DNA from: Bacteroidales bacterium | GTDB lineage: Bacteria; Bacteroidota; Bacteroidia; Bacteroidales; Prolixibacteraceae | Assembly: GCA_012719495.1 (NCBI GenBank) | Contig: JAAYAG010000062.1 | Coordinates: 1 to 35,628 of the forward strand | DNA: 35,628 bases | Direction: 5' to 3' | Part shown: positions 6,675 to 15,856 of the stretch, piece by piece | How the letters are laid out: each line of letters begins with the position of its first letter | Numbering within the stretch: position 1 is the first letter of the stretch | Made by a program: the position numbers and the translations under genes | Notes under the pieces: model-generated | The model's input: the letters and a program-made list of their open reading frames with translations, nothing else | Database searches by the model: none | What the model was told of the DNA's origin: nothing

Positions 6675-7448
6675 ATGGAAATAAAGAAAAAAAAGATACT
6701 CATCACTAACGACGACGGAATTCATGCCAAAGGGCTTGCAGAGCTGATTGATATTGCCCGTGAATTTGGTGAAGTACTGGTTGTTGCGCCCCACACTTCG
6801 CGCTCAGGAATGTCAAAAGCAATTACGGTTGATTTGCCCGTAAGACTGAAAAAATATGAAGAAACGGCAAATTTCACTTCGTACAGTTGCACCGGTACAC
6901 CTGTCGACTGCGTAAAACTCGCTTTTCATCAACTACTTGATCGCACCCCCGACATTGTAATATCAGGGATCAATCACGGCTCAAATTCATCGGTAAACAT
7001 ACACTATTCGGGCACCATGGGAGCCGTTATTGAAGGCTGTATCCACGAGGTTCCTTCGGTTGGTTTTTCACTTTGCGACCACTTGGCCGATGCCGACTTT
7101 GAGCCGTCAAAGAAGTATTTCAAGAGAATAATTGCCGAAACCTTGCGAAACGGCTTACCCAAAGGCACTTGCCTAAATGTTAATGCACCCAAAGGCGAAC
7201 CCAAAGGAGTTGCCGTAAGGCGCCAGGGACACGGGCGTTGGGTTGAAGAATTTGAACGGAGGACAGACCCGCACAATGAAGATTATTTCTGGATTACAGG
7301 ATATTACCAAAATCTCGACAACGGGAGCGATGATACCGACAACCATGCCTTAGCCGAAGGCTACATTTCCATAGTGCCCATCTTGGTGGATATGACAAAC
7401 CACCATGCAATTGAAACAATAAAAAAATGGCATTTCAATGAAGAATAA
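6675..7448 (+). CDS. surE: 5'/3'-nucleotidase SurE
   Basis: SurE is a metal-dependent phosphatase acting on nucleoside monophosphates in the cytoplasm. The 257-residue product has the N-terminal motif ILITNDDGIHAKG, with Asp13-Asp14 as metal ligands. Also present are VVAPHTSRSGMSKAIT (metal-binding Ser), SCTGTPVDCVKLA, and VISGINHGSN with the metal-ligand Asn near residue 99. The length is normal. It ends overlapping the following small membrane protein gene by 11 bases and heads a surE-lpxB cluster. A 153-base gap separates it from the upstream operon. Confidence 0.95.
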   Translation: MEIKKKKILITNDDGIHAKGLAELIDIAREFGEVLVVAPHTSRSGMSKAITVDLPVRLKKYEETANFTSYSCTGTPVDCVKLAFHQLLDRTPDIVISGINHGSNSSVNIHYSGTMGAVIEGCIHEVPSVGFSLCDHLADADFEPSKKYFKRIIAETLRNGLPKGTCLNVNAPKGEPKGVAVRRQGHGRWVEEFERRTDPHNEDYFWITGYYQNLDNGSDDTDNHALAEGYISIVPILVDMTNHHAIETIKKWHFNEE

Positions 7449-7743
7449 GCTTCTAATATTTAATAAGATATACGTAGGCCTATTGCTAGGGCTTGCTTTA
7501 CCTGTCCTCACTTTCTATGTGTATTTTCTGATTAGGCACCATCAGGAGATTTCATTTGAATTTTTCATTAGCATGTTGCATAAATACCGCTTGCTGTTTA
7601 AAGTAGTAAGCTTGTGTGTGCTAGTCAATTTACCCATGTTTTATGGATTTATCCAGCTTAAATTCTGGCAAACATCGAAAGGTATCGTAATGGCTTGCTT
7701 CCTCTTTGCCTTTGCCGTAGCCGGGTATCAACTAATCACTTAA
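7438..7743 (+). CDS. Small three-helix membrane protein, unknown function
   Basis: The 101-residue protein has three likely membrane segments: about 9-32 (VGLLLGLALPVLTFYVYFLI), 52-72 (LFKVVSLCVLVNLPMFYGFI) and 82-99 (GIVMACFLFAFAVAGYQL). A basic N-terminus (MKNKLLIFNK) precedes them. It overlaps surE by 11 bases and ends 4 bases before lpxB, so it is translated within the same operon. Its place between surE and lpxB suggests an envelope role, but no domain is recognised. Confidence 0.8.
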   Translation: MKNKLLIFNKIYVGLLLGLALPVLTFYVYFLIRHHQEISFEFFISMLHKYRLLFKVVSLCVLVNLPMFYGFIQLKFWQTSKGIVMACFLFAFAVAGYQLIT

Positions 7744-7747
7744 GCCC

Positions 7748-8872
7748 ATGAAGTATTTTCTGATAGCAGGCGAAGCCTCGGGCGATATGCATGGTGCCAA
7801 GCTAATGACCGAACTAAAAAAATTCGACGTAAAAGCTGATTTCATGTATTTTGGTGGCGATTTAATGAAAAAACAAGGGGGAGAACTCTTGAAACATTAC
7901 CGCGAAATGGCTTACATGGGAATACTGCCCGTGCTTACTCACCTGGGGGCAATTAAACGTAATTTAGCCCTGTGCAAAAAGCAGTTGTTGATGTTCAACC
8001 CCGATGTTGTGATTTTAATCGATTACCCGGGCTTCAACCTGCGAATCGCTAAATTTGCTAAAAAGAAAAAATACGCCACAGCCTATTACATATCTCCCAA
8101 AATCTGGGCATGGAAAACCCGCAGAATCAAGTCGATTAAGCGTTACATCGACCAGATGTATACAATTTTCCCTTTTGAAACTGCATTCTACCAACAATAT
8201 AACTATCAGGTAAACTATGTTGGCAACCCTGTTTACGACATTATCCAGAAAGAAAAAGAGAAGAAAGTTGATTCTCAACAATTTTGTAAAAAAAACAATC
8301 TTTCGGGCAAACCCATTGTAGCCCTCCTTGCTGGCAGCAGAAAACACGAAGTAGAAGAAATGTTGCCCATAATGGCAAAAGTAAGTGACAATTTTCCCGA
8401 TTATGAATTTGTTATTGCCGGAGTAGATGCCCTTGGCACTAATTTTTATCAACCAACATTAACAAAAAACCTGCAAGTAGTTTATAACCAAACCTATGAC
8501 TTATTACAAAACTGCAAAGCGGCTCTGGTAACTTCAGGTACAGCTACCCTCGAAACAGGCCTGCTTTACGTGCCACAAGTAGTATGTTACCGCATGGGCT
8601 TTGGTTGGTTCCTCGAAAAAATTAAAGACAAAGTGTTGAAAACGAAATACTTTTCGCTTATAAATATTATTGCGGAGAAAGAGGTTGTTAAAGAACTATT
8701 CCAGAGCCAGGTTAGCGTTCACAACCTTAGCACAGAACTTGACCAACTGCTTCACAACGCAGAATATCAACAGAATATGCTAAACAACTATCGAAATATT
8801 GAAAACACAATAAAAACAAACGGAGCTGCAAAAGCGGCGGCCAAACTCATTGTTGAATCGATAAAAAAATAA
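7748..8872 (+). CDS. lpxB: Lipid-A-disaccharide synthase
   Basis: LpxB condenses UDP-2,3-diacylglucosamine with lipid X to form the lipid A disaccharide at the inner membrane. The 374-residue protein (family ~370-390) starts KYFLIAGEASGDMHGAKL, the classic GEASGD motif. It continues with MGILPVL, VILIDYPGFNLRIAKFAK and YYISPKIWAWKTRRIKSIK. The C-terminal half is a GT-B domain with PIVALLAGSRKHEVEEMLP and ALVTSGTATLETGLL. It sits 4 bases after the small membrane protein gene and 7 bases before the gldFG fusion, indicating one transcript for envelope functions. Confidence 0.95.
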   Translation: MKYFLIAGEASGDMHGAKLMTELKKFDVKADFMYFGGDLMKKQGGELLKHYREMAYMGILPVLTHLGAIKRNLALCKKQLLMFNPDVVILIDYPGFNLRIAKFAKKKKYATAYYISPKIWAWKTRRIKSIKRYIDQMYTIFPFETAFYQQYNYQVNYVGNPVYDIIQKEKEKKVDSQQFCKKNNLSGKPIVALLAGSRKHEVEEMLPIMAKVSDNFPDYEFVIAGVDALGTNFYQPTLTKNLQVVYNQTYDLLQNCKAALVTSGTATLETGLLYVPQVVCYRMGFGWFLEKIKDKVLKTKYFSLINIIAEKEVVKELFQSQVSVHNLSTELDQLLHNAEYQQNMLNNYRNIENTIKTNGAAKAAAKLIVESIKK

Positions 8873-8879
8873 AAGAAAG

Positions 8880-11321
8880 ATGATACATCTGCTTAAAAAA
8901 GAACTTAATACATTTTTTGGGTCGATCACCGGATATTTGGTCATCGCTATCTTTTTGCTGGCAACAAGCCTTTTCTTATGGGTAATTCCGGGCAATTTCA
9001 ACATCATCGACGGACAACAAGCCTCGTTATCAGGTTTTTTCGAGCTGGCACCATGGCTTTATCTTTTCCTGATCCCAGCAATCACCATGCGAATGTTTGC
9101 CGAGGAGAAAAAAAGCGGCACCATAGAAATACTGCTCACACGCCCCATAAGCACCTGGGGAATAGTGCTTTCAAAATTTCTGGCATCCTTACTCCTTGTT
9201 TGCATTTCGTTAATTCCTACACTGCTCTATTTCTGGTCGGTTGCCCGCCTTGGTAACCCGGTCGGAAATATTGACACCGGGGCAACCTGGGGTTCCTTTA
9301 TCGGATTATTATTTTTAGCTGCAGTTTATATCTCGATCGGACTTTTTACCTCATCAACCACAAGTAACCAAATAATTTCGTTCCTGATTTCCTTGCTCAT
9401 TTCATATCTCTTTTACCTTGGCTTTGGATTCATTGTTTATACCTCTTTATCCGAAGCGCTTAAATCATTTCTTATCGAAGCCGGAATTAATGAACATTAT
9501 ATATCGATAAGCCGCGGGGTTATCGACTCGACAGACCTGTTCTATTTTATACTAACCAGCCTGCTGTTTCTTTTTCTTTCTGGCCTGATGATAAGAAAAC
9601 AGCCTATTTCGGTCAAAAAGATATTGCCCGGATTGGGGATTTTAGCTTTAACAATAGTACTTGTTTCCATCCCGCTTTTCAGAATTGACCTGACTCAGGA
9701 AAAAAGGTACTCGCTTTCGCCGCAAACCAAAGAAATCATTAAAAATCAGAAAGACAACATTAACATCGAACTGTATCTTGTCGGGGACCTTCCTGCTGGA
9801 ATGAGAAATTTTCAACAAGAAATCATTGATAAAATCGAAGACTTGAATGCATACTCTTCTAAGCGAATCTTTTACAAGCTTTTCGATGTGTATGAAATCT
9901 CTTCCGACAAAGAAAGGAACAAGTATATTGAAGACCTGATCGAAGCTGGAATACAACCGGTTAATTTGGGGCATAAAACCAACGAAGGCCTTTCTACCAA
10001 ACAAATTTTCCCTGGAGCTATCGTACGAACCCCAAACAAGATTATTGCTATCAACCTGCTAAAAAACAACCCAATACTCTCGGCCGACGAGAACCTGCAA
10101 CAATCTATTGAGACTCTTGAATACGAGTTCATCAAAGCCATAAAAATGCTTCAGCAAGACGAGCGCCCGACAGTAGCTTTCCTAACAGGTCATGGCGAAG
10201 CAAATGAATACGAAACTGGCGATTTAAAATACGCATTATCTGAACAATACAAGATAAAAACGATTACTGCCCCCGAGTTACAAAACACCGATTCAGTAGA
10301 TATACTTATTGTCGCAGATCCGAATGAAAAATTTGAAGAAAGAGACAAACTATTTATCGACCAGTACATTATGAATGGAGGCAAGAGCCTCTGGTGCATC
10401 GATCCGGTATATGCCAACCTTGATTCGCTTTCAAATGGTTTTTCGACCATTGCATTTGAACGTGACCTGAACCTGCGCGACCTGCTCTTCAGGTATGGTG
10501 CCCGGCTAAATGCTGATTTACTGCAAGATGTTGTTTGCATGCAATACCCTGTCAATACAGCACCGGCAGGGCAAGCCACCAATTGGGTCCCCGCTCCTTT
10601 CTATTATTCACCATTAGCTACACCTTCACCAACCCACATACTAAGCCGAAACCTTAATAATGTAATGGTCGAATTTACCAGCTCAATCGAAGCGGTTGGG
10701 GAAAATTCGGAACTCCGAAAATCTGTAATCCTTAGCACCTCGCCTTATGCCCGCTCAATACAAACCCCTGTTGAGGTCAGCCTGTTAAGTGCGACAAACC
10801 CACCTGACCAACGTTTTTTCAACCAACCCAATATTCCAATAGCTCTTCTTCTTGAAGGAAAATTCCAGTCGGCATTCCAAAACCGAATGACCGAGCAAAT
10901 GGGCATTCAACGGAGCGAAGTGGTAAAAAGCAGCCCCGACAATAAAATGATTGTAATTGCCGACGGTGGAATCATTAAAAACAAAGCCAGAGTAAGAAAC
11001 GGACAAGTTCAGCTACAACCTCTTGGTTATGACCAATATTCTAAACAAACATTCGGCAACCGCGATTTTCTGGTCAATTGTATCGATTATCTTTCAGACG
11101 ATTCAGGAATTATGCAATTACGTTCGAGAGTTGTAAAACTCAGGTTACTCGACAAAGTGAAAATTCGCGACCAAAAAATAAAGTGGCAATTGATTAACAC
11201 GGCCTTGCCTCTTACTTTTTTCCTCATATTTGGCCTTGTTTTTTCAGTGCTACGAAAGAAAAAGTATGTTAATTTTAAAAATAAAACGAACCTGAAGAAT
11301 AATAACAACCAGATAGATTGA
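8880..11321 (+). CDS. gldFG: GldF-GldG fusion: ABC transporter permease plus periplasmic subunit
   Basis: One continuous 813-codon frame covers two proteins that are usually separate. Residues 1-~240 are GldF, an ABC-2 type permease with about six membrane segments and the AEEKKSGTIEILLTRPIS motif. From about residue 245 the sequence is GldG: a membrane segment (LPGLGILALTIVLVSIPLF), FRIDLTQEKRYSLSPQTKEI, a large soluble domain (PTVAFLTGHGEANEYETGDL) and a final membrane segment near residue 780 before KKKYVNFKNK. The sum fits GldF (~240) plus GldG (~560), so both parts look complete. In gliding bacteria GldF and GldG work with the ATPase GldA, absent here; homologues also occur in non-gliders. 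dnaN follows after 195 bases. Confidence 0.88.
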   Translation: MIHLLKKELNTFFGSITGYLVIAIFLLATSLFLWVIPGNFNIIDGQQASLSGFFELAPWLYLFLIPAITMRMFAEEKKSGTIEILLTRPISTWGIVLSKFLASLLLVCISLIPTLLYFWSVARLGNPVGNIDTGATWGSFIGLLFLAAVYISIGLFTSSTTSNQIISFLISLLISYLFYLGFGFIVYTSLSEALKSFLIEAGINEHYISISRGVIDSTDLFYFILTSLLFLFLSGLMIRKQPISVKKILPGLGILALTIVLVSIPLFRIDLTQEKRYSLSPQTKEIIKNQKDNINIELYLVGDLPAGMRNFQQEIIDKIEDLNAYSSKRIFYKLFDVYEISSDKERNKYIEDLIEAGIQPVNLGHKTNEGLSTKQIFPGAIVRTPNKIIAINLLKNNPILSADENLQQSIETLEYEFIKAIKMLQQDERPTVAFLTGHGEANEYETGDLKYALSEQYKIKTITAPELQNTDSVDILIVADPNEKFEERDKLFIDQYIMNGGKSLWCIDPVYANLDSLSNGFSTIAFERDLNLRDLLFRYGARLNADLLQDVVCMQYPVNTAPAGQATNWVPAPFYYSPLATPSPTHILSRNLNNVMVEFTSSIEAVGENSELRKSVILSTSPYARSIQTPVEVSLLSATNPPDQRFFNQPNIPIALLLEGKFQSAFQNRMTEQMGIQRSEVVKSSPDNKMIVIADGGIIKNKARVRNGQVQLQPLGYDQYSKQTFGNRDFLVNCIDYLSDDSGIMQLRSRVVKLRLLDKVKIRDQKIKWQLINTALPLTFFLIFGLVFSVLRKKKYVNFKNKTNLKNNNNQID

Positions 11322-11464
11322 CTATTACAGCAAAAGACAAAATAATTAAAGGAGTATTATCACTAAAATAAGTACGCTAAAAAAGAGAATAAAAAGGAAT
11401 TGGCAATTTTGATAAAAAATTCTACTTTTATTACTGAATCAAAAATTCCTTTAAGAAATTCATG

Positions 11465-11472
11465 TATATTTG
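11465..11472 (+). promoter_or_regulatory. -7 box of the dnaN promoter
   Basis: TATATTTG fits the Bacteroidota TAnnTTTG consensus and lies 44 bases before the dnaN ATG. No clear -33 TTTG is seen at the expected distance, so the assignment is tentative. Confidence 0.35.
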
Positions 11473-11516
11473 ATAATTATTTCGAACCTTAAATAACAAG
11501 TTAAAATACTGATATA

Positions 11517-12647
11517 ATGAAATTTGTAGTTTCCAGCACCGAATTATTGAACCATCTGACTGCTATCAGCAGGGTTATCAGTAGCAAAAGCACCTTGCCC
11601 ATTCTCGACAATTTTCTTTTCCGCCTTGAAGAGAACAAACTCACTGTCACGGCTTCGGATTTAGAAACAACATTGATCACATGGATCGACCTCGACAATA
11701 TCGAGGGCATTGGAGAAATTGCTATACCGGCAAAATTGCTTATCGATACGCTAAAGGAATTTCCAGAGCAACCTCTTACCTTTCAGGTAAATACTGAAAC
11801 CTTCGCGATCGATATCTTTTCAGAGAACGGAAAATTCAGCATTATGGGGCAAAATGGAGAAGATTATCCAGGCTTGCCCGAACTTCACGCATCAGTGGCA
11901 ACATCGGTCAGCATGGGGCACGACATTATCCTCAGCGGTATCAACAAAACACTTTTTGCCACAGCCGACGACGAATTGCGCCCGGTAATGAACGGCATTT
12001 TGATTGAGATTTCGCCCGAAGATGTAACTTTCGTAGCATCCGATGCCCACAAATTGGTTCGTTACAAACGTTCTGATTTTAAAGCCGACATCGAATCATC
12101 ATTCATTCTTCCTAAAAAACCATCATCGCTACTGAAAAACTTATTAGCAAAAGAAGATTTCGACATAAAACTTGAATTCGACGAAAAAAATGCCTTCTTC
12201 CAACTCTCGAAGTTTAAGGTAATTTGTCGGCTCGTTGAAGGAAAATACCCAAGTTACAATTCGGTAATACCAACCAATAATCCTAACAGGATGCAAGTTG
12301 ACCGACTTGAAATGTACAATACGCTCCGTCGTGTTTCAGTATTTTCAAATGCAGCAAGCAACCTTGTACGATTAAAAATATCTGGCAATCAACTCATTGT
12401 TTCAGCGCAAGACATCGACTTTTCTATTTCAGCCGTAGAACGTATAAACTGCGTATACGAAGGCGACGAAATGGAAATTGGATTTAAATCGTCGTTCTTG
12501 CTCGAGATATTGTCAAACTTATCATCAGCCGAAGTCAAAGTAGAACTTTCTGACCCGACGCGCGCGGGCATATTGCTCCCCGCCGAAAAAGAAATCGACG
12601 ACGAAGACGTGCTGATGCTCCTGATGCCAATGATGATAAATTCATAA
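11517..12647 (+). CDS. dnaN: DNA polymerase III beta subunit (sliding clamp)
   Basis: The 376-residue protein has the three successive clamp domains of about 120 residues and the usual family length. It begins MKFVVSSTELLNHLTAISRVI and contains STLPILDNFLF, GEDYPGLPEL, a DELRPVMNGILIEI-type segment, VEGKYPSYNSVIP, and the C-terminus EDVLMLLMPMMIN, which corresponds to the conserved MPM(R/M) ending. The dimer encircles DNA and tethers polymerase and repair proteins. It has its own leader and is followed by a terminator, so it is probably a single-gene unit. dnaA and a replication origin are not visible here. Confidence 0.97.
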   Translation: MKFVVSSTELLNHLTAISRVISSKSTLPILDNFLFRLEENKLTVTASDLETTLITWIDLDNIEGIGEIAIPAKLLIDTLKEFPEQPLTFQVNTETFAIDIFSENGKFSIMGQNGEDYPGLPELHASVATSVSMGHDIILSGINKTLFATADDELRPVMNGILIEISPEDVTFVASDAHKLVRYKRSDFKADIESSFILPKKPSSLLKNLLAKEDFDIKLEFDEKNAFFQLSKFKVICRLVEGKYPSYNSVIPTNNPNRMQVDRLEMYNTLRRVSVFSNAASNLVRLKISGNQLIVSAQDIDFSISAVERINCVYEGDEMEIGFKSSFLLEILSNLSSAEVKVELSDPTRAGILLPAEKEIDDEDVLMLLMPMMINS

Positions 12648-12660
12648 AGCCAAAACCGAG

Positions 12661-12692
12661 AAAGCGCTGAACGAAACGGCGCTTTTTTTTTA
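12661..12692 (+). terminator. Rho-independent terminator after dnaN
   Basis: AAAGCGC (12661-12667) pairs with GCGCTTT (12679-12685) around an 11-base loop, and the T-run extends to 12691. It sits 13 bases after the dnaN stop. Confidence 0.75.
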
Positions 12693-12702
12693 ATATACAA
12701 CT

Positions 12703-13509
12703 ATGAACTTACAATTAAGAAACCCGTTAATTTTTCTCGACCTCGAAACTACAGGGATCAACATTGCCTCTGATCGTATTGTGGAAATAGCCCTGTTGAA
12801 AATAAATCCCGATGGTAACGAAGAAGAAAAGCTTATGCGCATTAACCCAGAAATGCCCATTCCAGAACAATCATCACGAATCCACGGCATTTACGACGAA
12901 GATGTAAAAAATTGCCCCACCTTCAGAGAAGTGGCCAAAACACTGGCCAACTTTATGGAAGGCTGCGATTTGGCGGGTTTTAATTCAAACCGTTTCGACA
13001 TACCGCTATTGGCCGAAGAATTTTTGCGGGCAGGAGTCGATATCGACATGAAAAAAAGAAAATTCATCGACGTTCAGGCTATTTTCCACAAAATGGAAAA
13101 ACGGACACTTATTGCCGCGTATAAATTATATTGCAGCAAAGAGTTGGAAGACGCTCACAGTGCAATGGCCGACACCAAAGCAACTTACGAGGTATTAAAA
13201 GCCCAACTCGACTGCTATCAGGGGGCAGAATATGAAGACACTTTTGGCCGCAAATCGACTCCTATTGTAAACGATGTAGAAAAACTTTCTGAATTCTCGA
13301 GTTTTGATAGAAATGTAGACTTCATGGGCAGAATCGTTTATGATGAAAATGGTGTTGAAATTTTCAATTTCGGGAAAAACAAAGGGTTATCGGTTGAAAA
13401 AGTACTTAAAGATCAGCCGGGTTATTATGGTTGGATCATGAATGGTGATTTTCCGTTGTATACAAAAAAAGTGTTGACCGCGATTAAGCTGCGAATGTTC
13501 AACAAATAG
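12703..13509 (+). CDS. DnaQ-like 3'-5' exonuclease
   Basis: The 268-residue protein has a DEDDh exonuclease domain at about residues 8-160: ExoI FLDLETTGI, ExoII GFNSNRFDIPLL, and ExoIII AHSAMADTKATYEV with the catalytic His and Asp. After a linker, the C-terminal ~65 residues (MGRIVYDENGVEIFNFGKNKGLSVEKVLKD then YYGWIMNGDFP) form a small domain common in Bacteroidota exonucleases of this type. The domain arrangement suggests proofreading-like or repair nuclease activity. Position next to dnaN hints at a role with the clamp, which is inference. ATG 12703 is the first start after the terminator. Confidence 0.9.
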   Translation: MNLQLRNPLIFLDLETTGINIASDRIVEIALLKINPDGNEEEKLMRINPEMPIPEQSSRIHGIYDEDVKNCPTFREVAKTLANFMEGCDLAGFNSNRFDIPLLAEEFLRAGVDIDMKKRKFIDVQAIFHKMEKRTLIAAYKLYCSKELEDAHSAMADTKATYEVLKAQLDCYQGAEYEDTFGRKSTPIVNDVEKLSEFSSFDRNVDFMGRIVYDENGVEIFNFGKNKGLSVEKVLKDQPGYYGWIMNGDFPLYTKKVLTAIKLRMFNK

Positions 13510-13532
13510 TCTATCAACTTATTACATATAAA

Positions 13533-13562
13533 AAAAAGAGACACTCAAGAGTGCCTCTTTTT
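13533..13562. terminator. Bidirectional terminator between convergent genes
   Basis: AAAAAGAG-A-CACTC, an AA loop and GAGTG-C-CTCTTTTT form a 13-pair stem with one mismatch. A-run on one side and T-run on the other let it work for both the exonuclease (plus) and the helicase (minus), which end on either side. Confidence 0.75.
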
Positions 13563-13597
13563 AGTAATATCATTTGCAGCGCAAAATACCTCAATGG

Positions 13598-15391
13598 TTA
13601 ATACGCATCTTCATAACGTTTCTTCCCTCCTTCGCGGCGTTTTCCACGAGGACCTTTGTCGCGGTCGCGAAAATCGTTTCCTTTGAATTCAAGATTTTCT
13701 TCAGCATCAATCTTAATCCCTTTATAAAATCTGCGATTCATTTCACTGATAATTTTCGGAGCAAGTTTTCGGTCAATTTCAACCGACGAAGCACGTTTGA
13801 AAATCTCAATCTGACCAATATCAAGGTCGCGACGGCCAGCCGATGAAGTCAGCAGTTCAATTATATCTTTCTTCGAAATTTCTTTTCCTTTTCCTACGTT
13901 GAAAATAATGCGCGTCATGGGCACATTGCTGTTTCTCCGTCTGCGCGATGAAGAATCATCCCCTTCATTACGAGGACTTCCGTTGCGAGGACTTCGGCTT
14001 CTAGAACCGTCATTGCGGGAGCCATCATTTTCAAAGCGCTCAAAATTAGACGATTTTGAGGATCTGGCTTCTACTGTCAAATCAACAGCATTCTTATAAT
14101 AATTAAGGAAACGGTTAAACTCGAGTGATACAAAACGTTTTACAAGTTCTTCCTTAGAAAGATCGTTAAGCATTTCGTAAACGCTTCCCATATACGGATC
14201 AATCTGTTCATGATTAACTTCGGCACAAGTCATTCGGTTGATGAGACTAAAAAGCTGACGCTCGCAAATTTCTTTTCCTCCGGGAACAGGCATTGGCAAA
14301 AATTTCTTTTTAATTGCCCGTTCAATTTCACGAACCTTACCCATCTCCTTAGTGTGGATAATGGATACTGAAGTTCCTTCTTTTCCTGCCCTACCGGTAC
14401 GACCAGAGCGATGGGTATAGTTTTCAGAATCGTCGGGAAGGTTATAATTGATTACGTGAGTAAGGTCGTTCACATCGAGACCACGGGCTGCTACATCGGT
14501 TGCAACAAGCAAACTCAGGTTCCTGTCGCGAAATTTCTGCATTACATAGTCACGCTGAGCCTGTGTGAGATCACCATGAAGAGCTTCGGCGTTATATCCA
14601 TCCTTCATCAACGAAGCAGCTACCTCTTTGGTTTCCTGACGAGTACGGCAAAATACAATACCATATACATCGGGATTATAATCGGCTACACGTTTCAATG
14701 CGGCATAACGGTCTTTGGCATGTACCATGTGATAGATATGGCTCACGTTGTCGGCACCTGCATTTTTTGTTCCAATCGAAACTTCTACCGGGTCGTTCAT
14801 ATACGACTTGGCAATATTGGCAATGTCAGCCGACATGGTTGCAGAGAAAAGCAGCGTATTCTTTTCGTTTGGTGTAGAAGCTAAAATAGCATCAACTTCT
14901 TCTCTGAAGCCCATTTTCAGCATCTCATCTGCTTCGTCGAGTACCAACGAGTTAATTCTGGACAAGTCAGCTTTTTTTCGTCTCAATAAATCGTTTATAC
15001 GGCCAGGAGTGGCAACAATAATATGCACACCTTGTTTCAACGCACTGATTTGTTTGTCCATCGATGCTCCACCGTATACGGCAACGATTTTGATCCCATT
15101 TTTAAATTTGCTGAAATTTTCAAGGTCGCGGGTGATCTGAAGGCACAATTCACGCGTTGGGCTTAGCACCAACATCTGCGGATAATTGTCGCGCAACGAG
15201 ATATTTTGCAGCAAGGGCAACCCAAATGCTGCAGTTTTGCCGGTACCGGTTTGTGCCAGTCCAACAATATCACGACGATTTTCAATTAAAATTGGAATAA
15301 CTTTCTCCTGAATCGGAGTGGGCGTCTCAAAGCCTAATTCCCTGATACCCATAAGAATATCTTCGGAAAGCCCCATTTCTGTAAATAACAT
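13598..15391 (-). CDS. deaD: DEAD-box ATP-dependent RNA helicase with DbpA-type RNA-binding domain
   Basis: The 597-residue helicase has all core motifs: Q-motif region ETPTPIQ, Walker A AQTGTGKT (46-53), PTREL, TPGR, DEAD (152-155), SAT, ARGLD and HRSGRTGRAG. A Ser/Arg/Asn-rich linker (about 455-490) leads to a DbpA/CsdA-type RNA-binding domain (about 500-570, RDLDIGQIEIFKRASSVEID) and a basic Arg/Lys/Gly tail (KGPRGKRREGGKKR). This arrangement matches DeaD/CsdA helicases that remodel structured RNA in ribosome assembly, cold adaptation and mRNA turnover. A promoter-like box lies ~210 bases upstream, so it may have a long regulatory leader. Confidence 0.93.
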   Translation of the reverse strand: MLFTEMGLSEDILMGIRELGFETPTPIQEKVIPILIENRRDIVGLAQTGTGKTAAFGLPLLQNISLRDNYPQMLVLSPTRELCLQITRDLENFSKFKNGIKIVAVYGGASMDKQISALKQGVHIIVATPGRINDLLRRKKADLSRINSLVLDEADEMLKMGFREEVDAILASTPNEKNTLLFSATMSADIANIAKSYMNDPVEVSIGTKNAGADNVSHIYHMVHAKDRYAALKRVADYNPDVYGIVFCRTRQETKEVAASLMKDGYNAEALHGDLTQAQRDYVMQKFRDRNLSLLVATDVAARGLDVNDLTHVINYNLPDDSENYTHRSGRTGRAGKEGTSVSIIHTKEMGKVREIERAIKKKFLPMPVPGGKEICERQLFSLINRMTCAEVNHEQIDPYMGSVYEMLNDLSKEELVKRFVSLEFNRFLNYYKNAVDLTVEARSSKSSNFERFENDGSRNDGSRSRSPRNGSPRNEGDDSSSRRRRNSNVPMTRIIFNVGKGKEISKKDIIELLTSSAGRRDLDIGQIEIFKRASSVEIDRKLAPKIISEMNRRFYKGIKIDAEENLEFKGNDFRDRDKGPRGKRREGGKKRYEDAY

Positions 15392-15600
15392 AAAAAATTG
15401 TTTTAGGGCCTTCCCGTTCCTGTTTTACCTACAGAACACAGGGTAACCCGGTTAATATTCAGCACTGTTCCCACCCGATCCTCCAACGTTTGTCGGAGAC
15501 ACAAAAATCTAAATAGTAACTTAAAGCCTTATAAAAAGTTTTACCTGGAACAAGTGCTTTGTAATGAACGTTAAAACTTTAGATTTCATTAAAGGCGGCG

Positions 15601-15608
15601 CAAAAATA
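15601..15608 (-). promoter_or_regulatory. -7 box of the deaD promoter
   Basis: On the minus strand TATTTTTG fits TAnnTTTG exactly. Transcription would begin near 15595 and leave about 200 untranslated bases before the helicase ATG at 15391. The -33 element is weak. Confidence 0.35.
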
Positions 15609-15824
15609 GCACAATTAGCCTTATAATATTGTTTTATGCAATTTATTTTTGTGTTGTTAACGTAAAGTTAGTTGTGTTGGCAAAATAAACTCATTTAAAC
15701 TAAAAATTGAAAGACAAGCAATTGCCCAATGTTCCATTATAAAACTTTAAACTCATCGCATCGGCTCACTCTATTTATGATTGCATGCTCACTATTAACT
15801 ATGCATTTTGTTGATGTATTTCTA

Positions 15825-15856
15825 TTGGCGGACTATCATTCTATTCCCTATCTTTG
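15825..15856 (+). promoter_or_regulatory. Promoter of arfB
   Basis: TTG (15825-15827) and TATCTTTG (15849-15856) are 21 bases apart, close to the TTTG-N19/20-TAnnTTTG Bacteroidota consensus. The arfB ATG lies 18 bases downstream of the -7 box, leaving a short leader. Confidence 0.45.

Noticed and set aside
8015-8452. Minus-strand frame of 145 codons
   Set aside because: It is fully antisense to lpxB, whose motifs are intact across the region.
11517-12647. dnaN as a marker of the replication origin
   Set aside because: No dnaA, no DnaA-box cluster and no skewed AT-rich unwinding region were seen. In Bacteroidota dnaN is often away from the origin.
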